DNA from: Bacteroidales bacterium
Lineage (GTDB): Bacteria; Bacteroidota; Bacteroidia; Bacteroidales; UBA3663
Assembly: GCA_004557315.1 (NCBI GenBank)
Contig: SFEH01000029.1
Span: 1-18,958 of the forward strand
Direction: 5' to 3'
Length of the DNA: 18,958 bases
Under the pieces are notes generated by a model. The model did not search any database, had not been told where the DNA came from, and saw nothing but the letters and a program-made list of their open reading frames with translations. Position 1 is the stretch's first letter; each line of letters opens with the position of its first letter. A program made the translations under genes and the position numbers. Positions 6,376 to 14,370 of this stretch are shown in pieces.

Positions 6376-9300
6376 TCAATGAATGTTGATGGTGAAAAGC
6401 CACTGGCCTTCAGACCGAGGCGAGTCGGCAATCTTTGGTGAGAAGCAATGTCCATAGCCAAACGACCATGTCGTCGCCATATAGTTGAACAGCATGACTT
6501 CGACATTGAGCTGCGTGCCGATGCTGACATGGTTGGCAAATGACTTGCTGCCCCAAGGATTGGCCATCAGATCCATGGCGAAGCATGAGAGCTGGGCATA
6601 GGTAGGGTAGAGGCATAGCAAGCCCATATTGCGGAATCGCCATGGCTTCAGGTTGAGTTCGGCGGTTGACTTGACAAACGACTGTGCGCTTATCCTATCA
6701 ATCGAGGCTCCAGGCATGGCATAGACCGACCTGTAGCCATAGATGCTGCCGTTATCGACATAGTTGTTGCGGAAGCCTCCGAAATAGTCGTAGGCAAAGG
6801 CATTGTTGCCGTTTCCGAAGTGCTGACCCACGGCATTGCGAAGCCAGAACGACGTGTTGCGAGCGATAGGCAGCAGGAAGCCCTTGTCGTAGCGCAAGGT
6901 CAGTGATGGCTCAATCTTGCCATCGGCGAGCACATTGTAGGTCGAAAGGTCGGCCACATAGCCCATCTCTGGTGTCGTACCTCCCAATGTGGTGCGGGTC
7001 TTGCTCATGCCAATGTTGCCATGCATGGTCTGGAAGCTCTTTATGCCATCATCGACCGAGACATTCTGATAAAGAGGCAAGGCATCCATGTCGCCATAGG
7101 CATTGACCCCGAGCGACCAGTTCCACTGGAACGGAAGCAGGTAGGTGTATGATCGGCTGTATTCCAATCCGAACTCATATCCCTTGCGGCTTCTCAGCGT
7201 AGGACCGAACAGGTCGTAGAAATTGGTCTTGTTCCAATGAGCCTGGGCTGTCCAATACATGTAGCGCCATTCGATAGAAGCGTGGATGCGGTTCTTCCAT
7301 TTGTTGTGGCTCCAAGGAGAGACACCTAACGATACATCGAGCTTGCTCAGTTCAAGAGGGTCAGAGAACGCGAAACGCCAGCCAATTACTGGCACTACAT
7401 TGTTCCAAGCCTCAGCGTCGGCAAAGCCTGTGATGTTTGGGTGAGAGCCCTGGAACGCCATCTCGCGCACTGGGTAATATGGTCGGATAGCATTATAGAC
7501 ATCTGAGAAGCTGCGAGTCTGTGGCTTCAGGCCGGTCTGTCCCAATGTCGCCAACTGAGGATTGGCATCGAAGGCTTTCTGTCCGAGGAAGGTCACGGCA
7601 TTGCAGTCGTCGATAGGCTGGAGGGGCATCATCACTGGCTGCATTCCGTCTTTGTTGAAGTAAAGTGCAAGTATGCTGTCTCCGTTCTGGGTGATGACAG
7701 GGGCAAAGAGTCCTGTCTTGACATTGCTCAACAGGCGCATCTCTCCGCTTTCGATCTCGACATCCCAGATGTTGGATACACCTGTGTAGTAGGACGAACC
7801 CACCAGTCGGCTGCCATCGGGAGAGAAGCGGAACTGAGATAGGTTGCTATCGTCGAGTGATGCCACCACACGATAGTCGAAGGCTGCATTCTCAAGATCT
7901 TCTATGTCGAAGAGTATCAGCTGGTTCTCTCCCTTTTCGCCTACCATCGTCATTGCCATCTTCTTGCCATCGGGCGAAACAGAGAGGTCGGTGACGCTTA
8001 CACCGAAGCGGAAAGAATACAGCACCTTGCGTGACTGCAACTCAGAGTCGTAATATACGATGTGGGTGACTCCGTCGAATGTCGAGAGTCCGTAAAGTCG
8101 GTCCTTGGCATTGTCATAGACGATGTCATAGACTCGCTGGAAATGGAGCTGCCCATTGTCGTCGCCGTTGCCCTTGCCAACGGTCATCCAGCGCAATCCT
8201 CGCCATGAGGAGTTACGATCGGTCCAGAACAGACGGTGGCGCTTGCTGTCGTAGGCAAGGTATGCGCACTGATAAAGTGTAGGACCGTCGATTGACGTTA
8301 ATCTCTCCCTGTGTCCTGTTGCCAAAGTTATCTTCTCGATATGAGCGCAGTCGCCAGGACCATTGACTGCTGCATAGGCCACACCTTCCTGCTCATCGAC
8401 CATGAAGCCCGATGACGAACCGACAGCCTTGTCGATGATTGGTCGGAGAGGTGTGAGAGGATATTGTGCGATGACATCGAGGTTTTCATTCTGGTGCTTT
8501 ACTTCATACTGCTGCCAGTCATCCCATACATCACGCAGAGGCTTGCCAAAAACCTTGGAGAACTGCTTCGAGAAGAATGTCTTGCTGTCTTCGGTGCGGT
8601 TGTAGAATGCCAGTACCTTGTCGATGCCATATTGCATCACGAGATAGTTGACGAAACGAGTGCCATAGAGATAGGCATTGGCACCCGACTGGAAGTCCTT
8701 GGTCGTGCCTTCTGATTCGAGACCTACGACCGTTGACATCCTTGCACTGTCGGCAACAAGGCTGCGGAAATACATCTCGTCATATCCACCGAGTGCTCGA
8801 CCTACGCCATCCGAGAGCCATGTCTCCATAAAACAGGCGATACCCTCATGATACCATCGTGGGGCATACCATCGTGGGGTGGTGAGATAGCTCATCACCA
8901 TGCTCATAGGGTTGTCGCTGTCGGCTACCACCTTGCTGCCACAGATATTGCGGAACATACGGTCGCGCGAGTTAGGGCGATCGGTCATCACTATATGTGT
9001 GTATTCGTGTCGGAAGAGATGGGCATAGCGTTCGATGGCTGGGCTTACATAATAAGACATGTTGAGAGGAGCCATGCTTGCTACGATGTAGTTGGAAGGT
9101 AAAGGTGCTGCTCCTCCAGAGCCATCATCCTGAGCATCGTTGAGAAGGAGCAATGGAGCCTGCAGGCTTTTGTCCAACCCCCAAACATTGCGATGCTGCC
9201 ATTCGGATAACGAGTAGCGCGACACTATATGAGGCACATAGTGCGACACGTCCTGCGAATAGAAAACCAATCGCAATCCAGAGCCTCCGCTCTCGACACT

Positions 9301-9444
9301 ATCAACATATTGATAGAGAAGTTGAGCCTTTGCCCGATTGAATGGATTAGCTAAGGCAAAGCAAATAAACAATAGGAGATACAGAAGTCTGCATCTCCCA
9401 TTGGTATAGTTCTTTTTCTTTATATAATGCATTGATGGAAACAT
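6376..9444 (-). CDS. Large secreted metallopeptidase with beta-propeller and probable outer-membrane barrel
   Basis: The protein has 1022 residues. A signal peptide spans about 1-41: basic IKKKN, then LLYLLLFICFALA, ending near RAKAQ. Residues 140-310 look like a gluzincin (MA clan) peptidase, with HEYTH at 146-150 for zinc binding and catalysis, and WYHEGIA with E200 as likely third ligand. Residues 340-640 hold beta-propeller blades of the TolB/PD40 kind, with SPDGKK at 490 and SPDGSR at 541. From about 685 to the end, alternating aromatic strands suggest an outer-membrane barrel. The start at 9444 shares one base with the stop of the gene before it (TAATG), suggesting translational coupling; MHY at 9432 is an alternative start. 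I know no named gene with exactly this layout. Confidence 0.85.
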   Translation of the reverse strand: MFPSMHYIKKKNYTNGRCRLLYLLLFICFALANPFNRAKAQLLYQYVDSVESGGSGLRLVFYSQDVSHYVPHIVSRYSLSEWQHRNVWGLDKSLQAPLLLLNDAQDDGSGGAAPLPSNYIVASMAPLNMSYYVSPAIERYAHLFRHEYTHIVMTDRPNSRDRMFRNICGSKVVADSDNPMSMVMSYLTTPRWYAPRWYHEGIACFMETWLSDGVGRALGGYDEMYFRSLVADSARMSTVVGLESEGTTKDFQSGANAYLYGTRFVNYLVMQYGIDKVLAFYNRTEDSKTFFSKQFSKVFGKPLRDVWDDWQQYEVKHQNENLDVIAQYPLTPLRPIIDKAVGSSSGFMVDEQEGVAYAAVNGPGDCAHIEKITLATGHRERLTSIDGPTLYQCAYLAYDSKRHRLFWTDRNSSWRGLRWMTVGKGNGDDNGQLHFQRVYDIVYDNAKDRLYGLSTFDGVTHIVYYDSELQSRKVLYSFRFGVSVTDLSVSPDGKKMAMTMVGEKGENQLILFDIEDLENAAFDYRVVASLDDSNLSQFRFSPDGSRLVGSSYYTGVSNIWDVEIESGEMRLLSNVKTGLFAPVITQNGDSILALYFNKDGMQPVMMPLQPIDDCNAVTFLGQKAFDANPQLATLGQTGLKPQTRSFSDVYNAIRPYYPVREMAFQGSHPNITGFADAEAWNNVVPVIGWRFAFSDPLELSKLDVSLGVSPWSHNKWKNRIHASIEWRYMYWTAQAHWNKTNFYDLFGPTLRSRKGYEFGLEYSRSYTYLLPFQWNWSLGVNAYGDMDALPLYQNVSVDDGIKSFQTMHGNIGMSKTRTTLGGTTPEMGYVADLSTYNVLADGKIEPSLTLRYDKGFLLPIARNTSFWLRNAVGQHFGNGNNAFAYDYFGGFRNNYVDNGSIYGYRSVYAMPGASIDRISAQSFVKSTAELNLKPWRFRNMGLLCLYPTYAQLSCFAMDLMANPWGSKSFANHVSIGTQLNVEVMLFNYMATTWSFGYGHCFSPKIADSPRSEGQWLFTINIH
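9371..9402 (-). other. Hairpin inside the signal-peptide coding region, duplicated at the OPT terminator
   Basis: On the plus strand AATAGGAGAT (9371-9380) faces ATCTCCCATT (9393-9402) with a single mismatch, so the minus-strand message can fold a stem about 40 bases past the metallopeptidase ATG. It codes for NGRCRLLYLLL of the signal peptide. Its sister at 5119-5151 acts as a terminator. Here no U-tract follows on the minus strand, so any role in limiting expression of the downstream genes is conjecture. Confidence 0.5.
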
Positions 9445-10451
9445 TAATTATTCACCATAAAGGTGCTGCCAGCCACTCTCTGCTTAAGACCTAAAGTACT
9501 TCTTGAGCTCTTGCCAAAAGAAGCCTTGGCATTCTTGCCCATTGTTGATTTGCTTTGCATATTAAGAGTAGAAGCACTATGCATATTAAGAGTAGAAGCA
9601 CTATGCATATTAAGAGTAGAAGCACTATGCATATTAAGAGTAGAAGCACTGTTCAAACCGAGTATATCTGCTTGTTTACCCATCGTTTGAGTAGCTAATC
9701 TTCCGAGGAAGTGTGTCAATCCTAAGCAGGTTGCATCAGCCTTAGCCTTAATGCTTTTTCCGAGAGCTGTAGTGACATCGCCACCTCCGCCTCCGCCAGG
9801 GAAGAACTCGTTGTATTTTTTTACCCAATAATCAAGAGCTTCATCGCTGCTGCCAATCAGTGCATTTTCAGCACCGAAACGCACCCAGTCGCCAGCCAAG
9901 GTCTTGAAATCACCACCGTTGGCTGCCAGCTCATCGACAAGGCCACTGCAGTCAGTAACTTGATTATCGACAGCGAAGAATGCCAACTGAGCGTTGCTCA
10001 ACAGCAAGTCATAATTATCGACAGGATTGCCGCCAAGCACAGATTCAGTAGCCTGCATGAAAGAGTCGAATGCCTTGCATGCGTTGCCAGTGAGTCCTGC
10101 CAACTGCTTCATTTCGGTGTTCAGAGTCTCTAATCCACCACCACCAGTAGCAGCCAGAGTTGCATTGGCAAGCGAATCGACAGCGAGGACGCGACTGTTC
10201 AAGAACACAAGGCTTGCGATCATCTCAGTCTGAAAAGCACTGTCGTTGAGCATCTTTTCAGCAAGAGCAGATCCACCGCCACCGAGGTCACCACCTCCGC
10301 CAGCAACATTGTTATATACACGAACTTTCTTGATGTCTCCGTCAAGAAGGTTTTCGTCAACCGTTGGATTGCCAATAACGGCACCAGCGACATAACCCAC
10401 AGCCAAGATTACCAATCCGTAAACGGCTGCTTTTGTCTTAGTCAAAATCAT
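9444..10451 (-). CDS. Membrane-anchored protein with glycine-rich linkers and octapeptide repeats, function unknown
   Basis: This 335-residue protein belongs to no family I recognise. After a basic MILTKTK comes one hydrophobic span (about 9-27), then the charged DENLLDGDIKK, also kept in the truncated copy. Glycine-rich linkers at 50-60, 103-106 and 219-224 separate two mostly helical segments. Residues 260-323 are eight tandem octapeptides: QADILGLN, three of SASTLNMH, SASTLNMQ, SKSTMGKN, AKASFGKS and SRSTLGLK. I reject the longer start at 10532 because the -7 box at 10498-10505 lies inside it and the remnant copy starts at MILTK. It is the first gene of an operon with the metallopeptidase and PrsW. 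It may be an envelope structural or surface protein processed by its neighbours, which is only inference. Confidence 0.8.
   Translation of the reverse strand: MILTKTKAAVYGLVILAVGYVAGAVIGNPTVDENLLDGDIKKVRVYNNVAGGGGDLGGGGSALAEKMLNDSAFQTEMIASLVFLNSRVLAVDSLANATLAATGGGGLETLNTEMKQLAGLTGNACKAFDSFMQATESVLGGNPVDNYDLLLSNAQLAFFAVDNQVTDCSGLVDELAANGGDFKTLAGDWVRFGAENALIGSSDEALDYWVKKYNEFFPGGGGGGDVTTALGKSIKAKADATCLGLTHFLGRLATQTMGKQADILGLNSASTLNMHSASTLNMHSASTLNMHSASTLNMQSKSTMGKNAKASFGKSSRSTLGLKQRVAGSTFMVNN
9555..9652 (-). repeat. 24-bp tandem repeat, 4 units, within the octapeptide region
   Basis: Four consecutive 24-base units (GCATATTAAGAG followed by TAGAAGCACTAT on the plus strand) are identical except for one base at the end of the last unit. 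Such near-identity at the DNA level, while the flanking octapeptides have diverged, points to recent expansion by slippage or recombination. Copy number changes would keep the reading frame. Confidence 0.9.
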
Positions 10452-10497
10452 AATCAATCTCCTTGATAAATTAGTAGTTATACTGATAATTGTCGAG

Positions 10498-10529
10498 CAA
10501 AGATATAAATAAATGTGCAAAAGAGCAAT
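10498..10529 (-). promoter_or_regulatory. Promoter of the repeat-protein/metallopeptidase/PrsW operon
   Basis: The minus strand shows TATCTTTG at 10505-10498 and, 20 bases upstream, ATTG at 10529-10526, one base off the -33 TTTG. The start of transcription would be about 40 bases before the ATG at 10451. The remnant copy at 5388-5395 keeps the same -7 box. Confidence 0.55.
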
Positions 10530-10530
10530 C

Positions 10531-10564
10531 AAATGCCTAAAAAACTATTGTTTTGATGGCATTT
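10531..10564 (-). terminator. Probable terminator after the xanthine permease gene
   Basis: AAATGCC (10531-10537) pairs with GGCATTT (10558-10564), and inside it AAAAC pairs with GTTTT around a TATT loop. It starts directly at the permease stop codon and ends just upstream of the next operon's promoter. On the minus strand the trailing sequence GATTGCTCTTTTG has only a weak U-run, so termination may be partial. Confidence 0.55.
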
Positions 10565-11857
10565 TTACACTTCTTTCTCTTTTGGAAGTATTAAATTGAG
10601 CAAAACGGCAAGCAGAAAGACTACGGCAACGCAGTTCTCGGCGAAGACTGTCTGAACGATCTTTGGGAAGATTGCAAAGAGACCTGTGGCCTGGGTGAAT
10701 CCCAATCCTACACTGAGCGAAAGACTCACGATGATCATGTTTCGCTGAGAGAAGCCCGACTTTGCCAACATACCGAAACCAGCGAAGAGGATGCTGCCGA
10801 ACATCATGATGGTGCAGCCGCCCAGCACTGGCTGAGGAATGGTGGTGAGGATGGTGCCGACCGCAGGGAAGAGACCGCCGATGATCATGATGGCAGCACC
10901 AACGGCGATGGTCGAGCGGTTGATTACCTTTGACATTGTGGCGAGACCGACATTCTGCGAAAAAGATGTGATAGGAGTACAGCCAAACAATCCAGCTACA
11001 GTGCTCACGAATCCGTCACAAGCTACCGACGACCCCATCTCTCGATTCTGCACGTTTCTGCCAAGGGCTCCTGAGCAGATAGCTGAGGTATCACCAATGG
11101 TCTCGGTTGCTGATACGAGATAGACGCAGACGATAGCAAGAATGGCATCGAGACGGAACTCTGGAGTGAATGGCATGAACGAAGGAAGAGCCACGACATC
11201 GACCTTATTGAGAGCACTGAAATCAACTGCTCCCATACAGATAGAGAGGGCATAGCCAACGGCAAGTCCGACGAGGACAGAAAGCGAACGCAGAAATCCG
11301 CGTGCAAAGACTTGGGTGACGAGGCATGCTAAGAGTGTCACACTGCCGATGATCCAGTTGGTGGCGCTTCCGAAATCTGCTGCTCCCTGACCACCAGCAA
11401 AGCTGTTGGCTCCGATAGGCAAAAGAGAGAAACCGATGGCAGTAACTACCGTAGCAGCTACGACATGAGGAATGAGCTTGGTCCATTGGTTAGGGAAGAG
11501 ACCAAGGCAGCCTTCGACGAGACCGCCGACGATGACTGCACCCATCAGTGTACCCATGCCCTGGGTGGTGGCAATGGCGATGGCGAGCGAAAGGAAGGTG
11601 AAGCTGATGCCCATGACGATAGGCAGACGTGAGCCGATGCGCCAGATAGGATAGAGCTGCACCAAGGTGCCGATGCCCGCGATGATCATACAGTTCTGGA
11701 TCAGGGCACTGCTCGTCTCGGTGCCGATGCCCACGACATTAGCAAGGATGATGATAGGAGTGATGTTTGCCACAAACATGGCAAGCACGTGCTGCAAGCC
11801 GAAAGGAATGGCTTTGAGGACAGGCACTCGTCCGTCGAGTTCATATATTGATGCCAT
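10565..11857 (-). CDS. Xanthine permease, NCS2/NAT family
   Basis: This 430-residue inner-membrane protein has about 14 hydrophobic segments and should bring purine bases, most likely xanthine, into the cell with protons. It shows the QH pair of the first helix (Q22, H23), the ATETIGD motif with E252 in helix 8, and the family signature QNVGLATMSK at 301-310. There Ser replaces the usual Thr just before the last residue. The gene follows xpt by 12 bases on the same strand, a pairing that supports xanthine rather than uracil as substrate. Substrate choice between xanthine and uric acid cannot be settled by eye. Confidence 0.9.
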   Translation of the reverse strand: MASIYELDGRVPVLKAIPFGLQHVLAMFVANITPIIILANVVGIGTETSSALIQNCMIIAGIGTLVQLYPIWRIGSRLPIVMGISFTFLSLAIAIATTQGMGTLMGAVIVGGLVEGCLGLFPNQWTKLIPHVVAATVVTAIGFSLLPIGANSFAGGQGAADFGSATNWIIGSVTLLACLVTQVFARGFLRSLSVLVGLAVGYALSICMGAVDFSALNKVDVVALPSFMPFTPEFRLDAILAIVCVYLVSATETIGDTSAICSGALGRNVQNREMGSSVACDGFVSTVAGLFGCTPITSFSQNVGLATMSKVINRSTIAVGAAIMIIGGLFPAVGTILTTIPQPVLGGCTIMMFGSILFAGFGMLAKSGFSQRNMIIVSLSLSVGLGFTQATGLFAIFPKIVQTVFAENCVAVVFLLAVLLNLILPKEKEV

Positions 11858-11869
11858 GATACTATGCCG

Positions 11870-12490
11870 TTATAAAGGTTTGAGATTGGTGTTGGTCAGT
11901 TCTTTCACAGGCTGAGGGCGGAACTTAATGGTTTGTGTCTGCCAGTCCATGCTCTCGATGATGGCGATCGACTCGACCTGATAGCCTTCGCTTCGGAGTG
12001 TCGCACCACCTTTCTGCTGTCCTTTCTCGATGGCAATGCCGATGCCAGCCACTTCACCTCCTGCCTGCTTCACGAGGTCGATAAGCGCATGTGCAGCCTC
12101 GCCATCGGCAAGGAAGTCATCGACGATGAGCACCTTGTCGGTATCGTGGAGGTAAGGCTTTGAGATGAAGACATTGTTCATCTTCTTGTGGGTGAACGAA
12201 TAGGCATGCGAGATGTACTTGTCGTCGGTGCTGTTGGCTGTCTCGCTCTTCTTGGCGAAGACCACAGGCACGTCATACAGGTCACCGAGCAGAGTAGCGA
12301 TGGCGATGCCGCTTGCCTCGATGGTGAGTATTCGATTCACTTCCACACTCTGGAATCGACGCTTGAACTCGTAGGCCATCTGGCGCATGATGTCGATGTC
12401 GATCTGGTGGTTGAGGAAACTGTCAACCTTGAGGATGTTACCCTCCTTGATGACCCCGTCGGTCAGGATCTTTTCTTCTAAAAAATTCAT
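11870..12490 (-). CDS. xpt: Xanthine phosphoribosyltransferase
   Basis: This cytoplasmic enzyme joins xanthine to PRPP to make XMP in purine salvage. The 206-residue protein carries the type I phosphoribosyltransferase signature VLIVDDFLADGEA (120-132), which binds PRPP. Family segments KVDSFLNHQID, TIEASGIAIA (56-65) and VVFAKKSETAN (76-86) are also present. It is about 15 residues longer at the C-terminus than the roughly 190 I expect, ending in KELTNTNLKPL. It is the first gene of an operon with the permease 12 bases downstream. Its leader holds a small hairpin but no known purine riboswitch. Confidence 0.92.
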   Translation of the reverse strand: MNFLEEKILTDGVIKEGNILKVDSFLNHQIDIDIMRQMAYEFKRRFQSVEVNRILTIEASGIAIATLLGDLYDVPVVFAKKSETANSTDDKYISHAYSFTHKKMNNVFISKPYLHDTDKVLIVDDFLADGEAAHALIDLVKQAGGEVAGIGIAIEKGQQKGGATLRSEGYQVESIAIIESMDWQTQTIKFRPQPVKELTNTNLKPL

Positions 12491-12527
12491 GTTCTATAGT
12501 ATTTTCTTGCGTGTTATTATCGTTCGT

Positions 12528-12566
12528 CCCAAAATGAAGAGTTGGGTTTTATAGAAAACAAAGATA
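12528..12566 (-). promoter_or_regulatory. -7 box and leader hairpin of the xpt operon
   Basis: The minus strand reads TATCTTTG at 12566-12559, a consensus -7 box, about 70 bases before the xpt ATG. Downstream in the leader, CCCAA (minus, 12546-12542) can pair with TTGGG (12532-12528) in a short hairpin. I see neither the conserved core of the guanine riboswitch nor that of any other known one. A second TATCTTTG on the minus strand at 12658-12651 could be an alternative promoter. No good -33 box was found for either. Confidence 0.45.
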
Positions 12567-12693
12567 TTGAATAATTTACAAAAATTTATATTTTCAAACA
12601 TATTTTTCGTGAAATACGCGACGTTTTTTTGCAAAAATATGCAATATTGGCAAAGATATGACAAAAAAAGAACTTTATTTCAGATATTTTTCA

Positions 12694-12701
12694 TATATTT
12701 G
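12694..12701 (+). promoter_or_regulatory. -7 box for the ion-channel gene
   Basis: TATATTTG matches TAnnTTTG and lies 44 bases before the ATG at 12746. It shares the AT-rich 255-base gap between divergent xpt and the channel gene. No convincing -33 element at normal spacing. Confidence 0.45.
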
Positions 12702-12745
12702 CACTAGCAAAAAAACTAACTTCTGATAACCAATAATAATAAATA

Positions 12746-13573
12746 ATGAGCAGGATCGAACCTTCACCCACATATATGCCATTGGTCAACGCATATGCCA
12801 GATGCTTCTTGTCTGAGCGCGTCATGCTTGGAGTGATTGTCATCAATTTGATAGCTGTATTTCTTGAGGAGTGCGGCTTTGTCAATGTCGTGGTCAGTGC
12901 CATCAATGTCACGTGTACGGTGCTTTTTGCGATCGAGATGGCGGTGAAGATTTACTGTTATGGATGGAAGGAGTATTGGAGCAAGAACTGGAATCGGTTC
13001 GATGCTGTTTTGGTGATTGCGTCGTTGCCATCCTTGGTCGTGGTATTCTTTCCCGAAGCTAGTTTTCTCGACATCTCGATCATTCTGATTTTGCGAATAG
13101 TCAGGGTGTTCCGCTTTTTCCGTCTGTTCAAGATGTTCCCCACTTTCGAGGCTATCAGCCATAATTTCTGGAAAGCAATGAAGGATTCAACCCCGGTCTT
13201 TCTCTGTTTCGTGCTCATTGTCTTAGTATGGTCGATGGTGACATGTTTCTTCTTCAAGGGTGTCGCGCCAGAATATTTTGGCAGCCCTTTGGAATCAATT
13301 TATACCGCATTCAGGCTCTGCACCATCGAAGGCTGGTATGAGATACCCGATGACATCAGCCAGCTCGTCAGCCCATTCATGGGACATATCGTGCGCCTAT
13401 ATTTCGTCATCATAGTTATCTTGGGAGGAGTCATCGGCATCTCGCTGGTCAATTCTGTCTTTGTCGATGCTATGGTGAGCGACAACAACGATTCGCTTGA
13501 AGCCAAGGTTTCGTCACTGCAGGAGCAGCTCGACAGAATTGAGCAGATGCTAAAAGAAAAAGACAAGCAGTGA
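12746..13573 (+). CDS. Bacterial voltage-gated sodium-channel homologue (single-domain, six-helix)
   Basis: This 275-residue inner-membrane protein has the one-domain plan of NaChBac/NavAb channels and should work as a tetramer. S1-S3 lie at about 26-100, with E64 in S2 and N83/D86 in S3 as gating-charge partners. S4 at 113-130 has basic residues at every third place: R117, R120, R123, R126, K129. The pore segment ends in the selectivity filter TIEGWYE (193-199); NaChBac has TLESW, so the key Glu and Trp are kept and Ser is replaced by Gly. S6 covers about 215-245. The C-terminal 252-275 (KVSSLQEQLDRIEQMLKEK) is a short coiled coil, as used for assembly in this family. It is monocistronic. 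Confidence 0.9.
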   Translation: MSRIEPSPTYMPLVNAYARCFLSERVMLGVIVINLIAVFLEECGFVNVVVSAINVTCTVLFAIEMAVKIYCYGWKEYWSKNWNRFDAVLVIASLPSLVVVFFPEASFLDISIILILRIVRVFRFFRLFKMFPTFEAISHNFWKAMKDSTPVFLCFVLIVLVWSMVTCFFFKGVAPEYFGSPLESIYTAFRLCTIEGWYEIPDDISQLVSPFMGHIVRLYFVIIVILGGVIGISLVNSVFVDAMVSDNNDSLEAKVSSLQEQLDRIEQMLKEKDKQ

Positions 13574-13664
13574 AAAATGGACAGACATCAAGCTCCTTTG
13601 TTCCTAAAGAATCACAAAAAATGGGGATAATTAATGAAAAAATTTGCCAAATATTATCAAAAAT

Positions 13665-13688
13665 TAGTAGAAATGCAGAAATCTACTA
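13665..13688. promoter_or_regulatory. Inverted repeat upstream of the rubrerythrin promoter
   Basis: TAGTAGA (13665-13671) and TCTACTA (13682-13688) form a perfect 7-base inverted repeat with a 10-base gap, ending 16 bases before the -33 element of the rubrerythrin promoter. It could be an activator site or a weak terminator of the channel gene. Nothing else is seen in the 212-base gap. Confidence 0.35.
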
Positions 13689-13704
13689 TTTAATTGCAAG
13701 GATA

Positions 13705-13738
13705 TTTGTTGGAATTTAGAAATAAATATTTATCTTTG
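13705..13738 (+). promoter_or_regulatory. Promoter of the rubrerythrin gene
   Basis: TATCTTTG at 13731-13738 is an exact -7 box. TTTGTTGG at 13705-13712 supplies the -33 element with a spacer of 19 to 22 bases depending on which TTG is used. The leader is about 45 bases, A-rich, with no Shine-Dalgarno sequence. Confidence 0.65.
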
Positions 13739-13785
13739 CACCGATAAAATTTAATATTAACATTAACTAAAAAACAGATACAATT

Positions 13786-14349
13786 ATGGCTAAATGGATT
13801 TGTCCAGTTTGCGGTTATGTTCACGAAGGTGATGCCGCTCCAGCACAGTGCCCACAGTGCAAAGTTCCAGGTTCAAAGTTCAAGAAGATGGAAGAAGATA
13901 AGGGTCTTCAGTTCGTAACAGAGCATGAGCTCGGCATTCAGTCTGCTATTCCTGCAGGTGAGGAGGGCGATTTCGTTCGTCAGGGCTTGAAGGATCACTT
14001 CATGGGTGAGTGCACAGAGGTAGGTATGTACATTGCAATGAGCCGTCAGGCAGATCGTGAGGGTTATCCTGAAGTTGCAGAAGCTTTCAAGCGTTATGCT
14101 TTGGAGGAGGCTGAGCACGCTGCTCGTTTCGCTGAGATGCTCGGTGAGGTAGTTTGGGATACCAAGACTAACGTTGAGAAGCGTATGCTCGCTGAAGAAG
14201 GTGCTTGCGCTGGCAAGATGGAGATCGCAAAGGTTGCAAAGAAGCTCAACCTCGACGCTATCCACGATTCAGTTCACGAGATGGCAAAGGATGAGGCTCG
14301 TCATGGTGCTGGTTTCCAGGGCTTGTTCAACCGCTACTTCAAGAAGTAA
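13786..14349 (+). CDS. Reverse rubrerythrin (rubredoxin domain first), NADH peroxidase type
   Basis: This 187-residue cytoplasmic protein should reduce hydrogen peroxide (and perhaps oxygen) in an anaerobe. Residues 1-35 form a rubredoxin-like iron site with Cys at 6, 9, 22 and 25 (CPVCGYVHEG and CPQCK). The rest is a four-helix ferritin-like di-iron domain, with E75 in GECTE, ExxH at 108-111 (EAEH), E137/E138 and ExxH at 170-173 (EARH). Classical rubrerythrin has the rubredoxin part at the C-terminus, so this is the reversed layout. Codons look strongly selected (GAG, CGT, AAG frequent), in line with high expression. It has its own promoter and terminator. Confidence 0.93.
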   Translation: MAKWICPVCGYVHEGDAAPAQCPQCKVPGSKFKKMEEDKGLQFVTEHELGIQSAIPAGEEGDFVRQGLKDHFMGECTEVGMYIAMSRQADREGYPEVAEAFKRYALEEAEHAARFAEMLGEVVWDTKTNVEKRMLAEEGACAGKMEIAKVAKKLNLDAIHDSVHEMAKDEARHGAGFQGLFNRYFKK

Positions 14350-14370
14350 TTATCTTATTACTAACTGATA

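Noticed and set aside
10452..10532. 27-residue N-terminal extension of the octapeptide-repeat protein
   Set aside because: It contains the -7 box, and the truncated paralogue begins at the same MILTK.
12491..12566. Purine riboswitch in the xpt leader
   Set aside because: The leader of about 70 bases has only a 5-bp hairpin and lacks the conserved three-way-junction core of guanine riboswitches.
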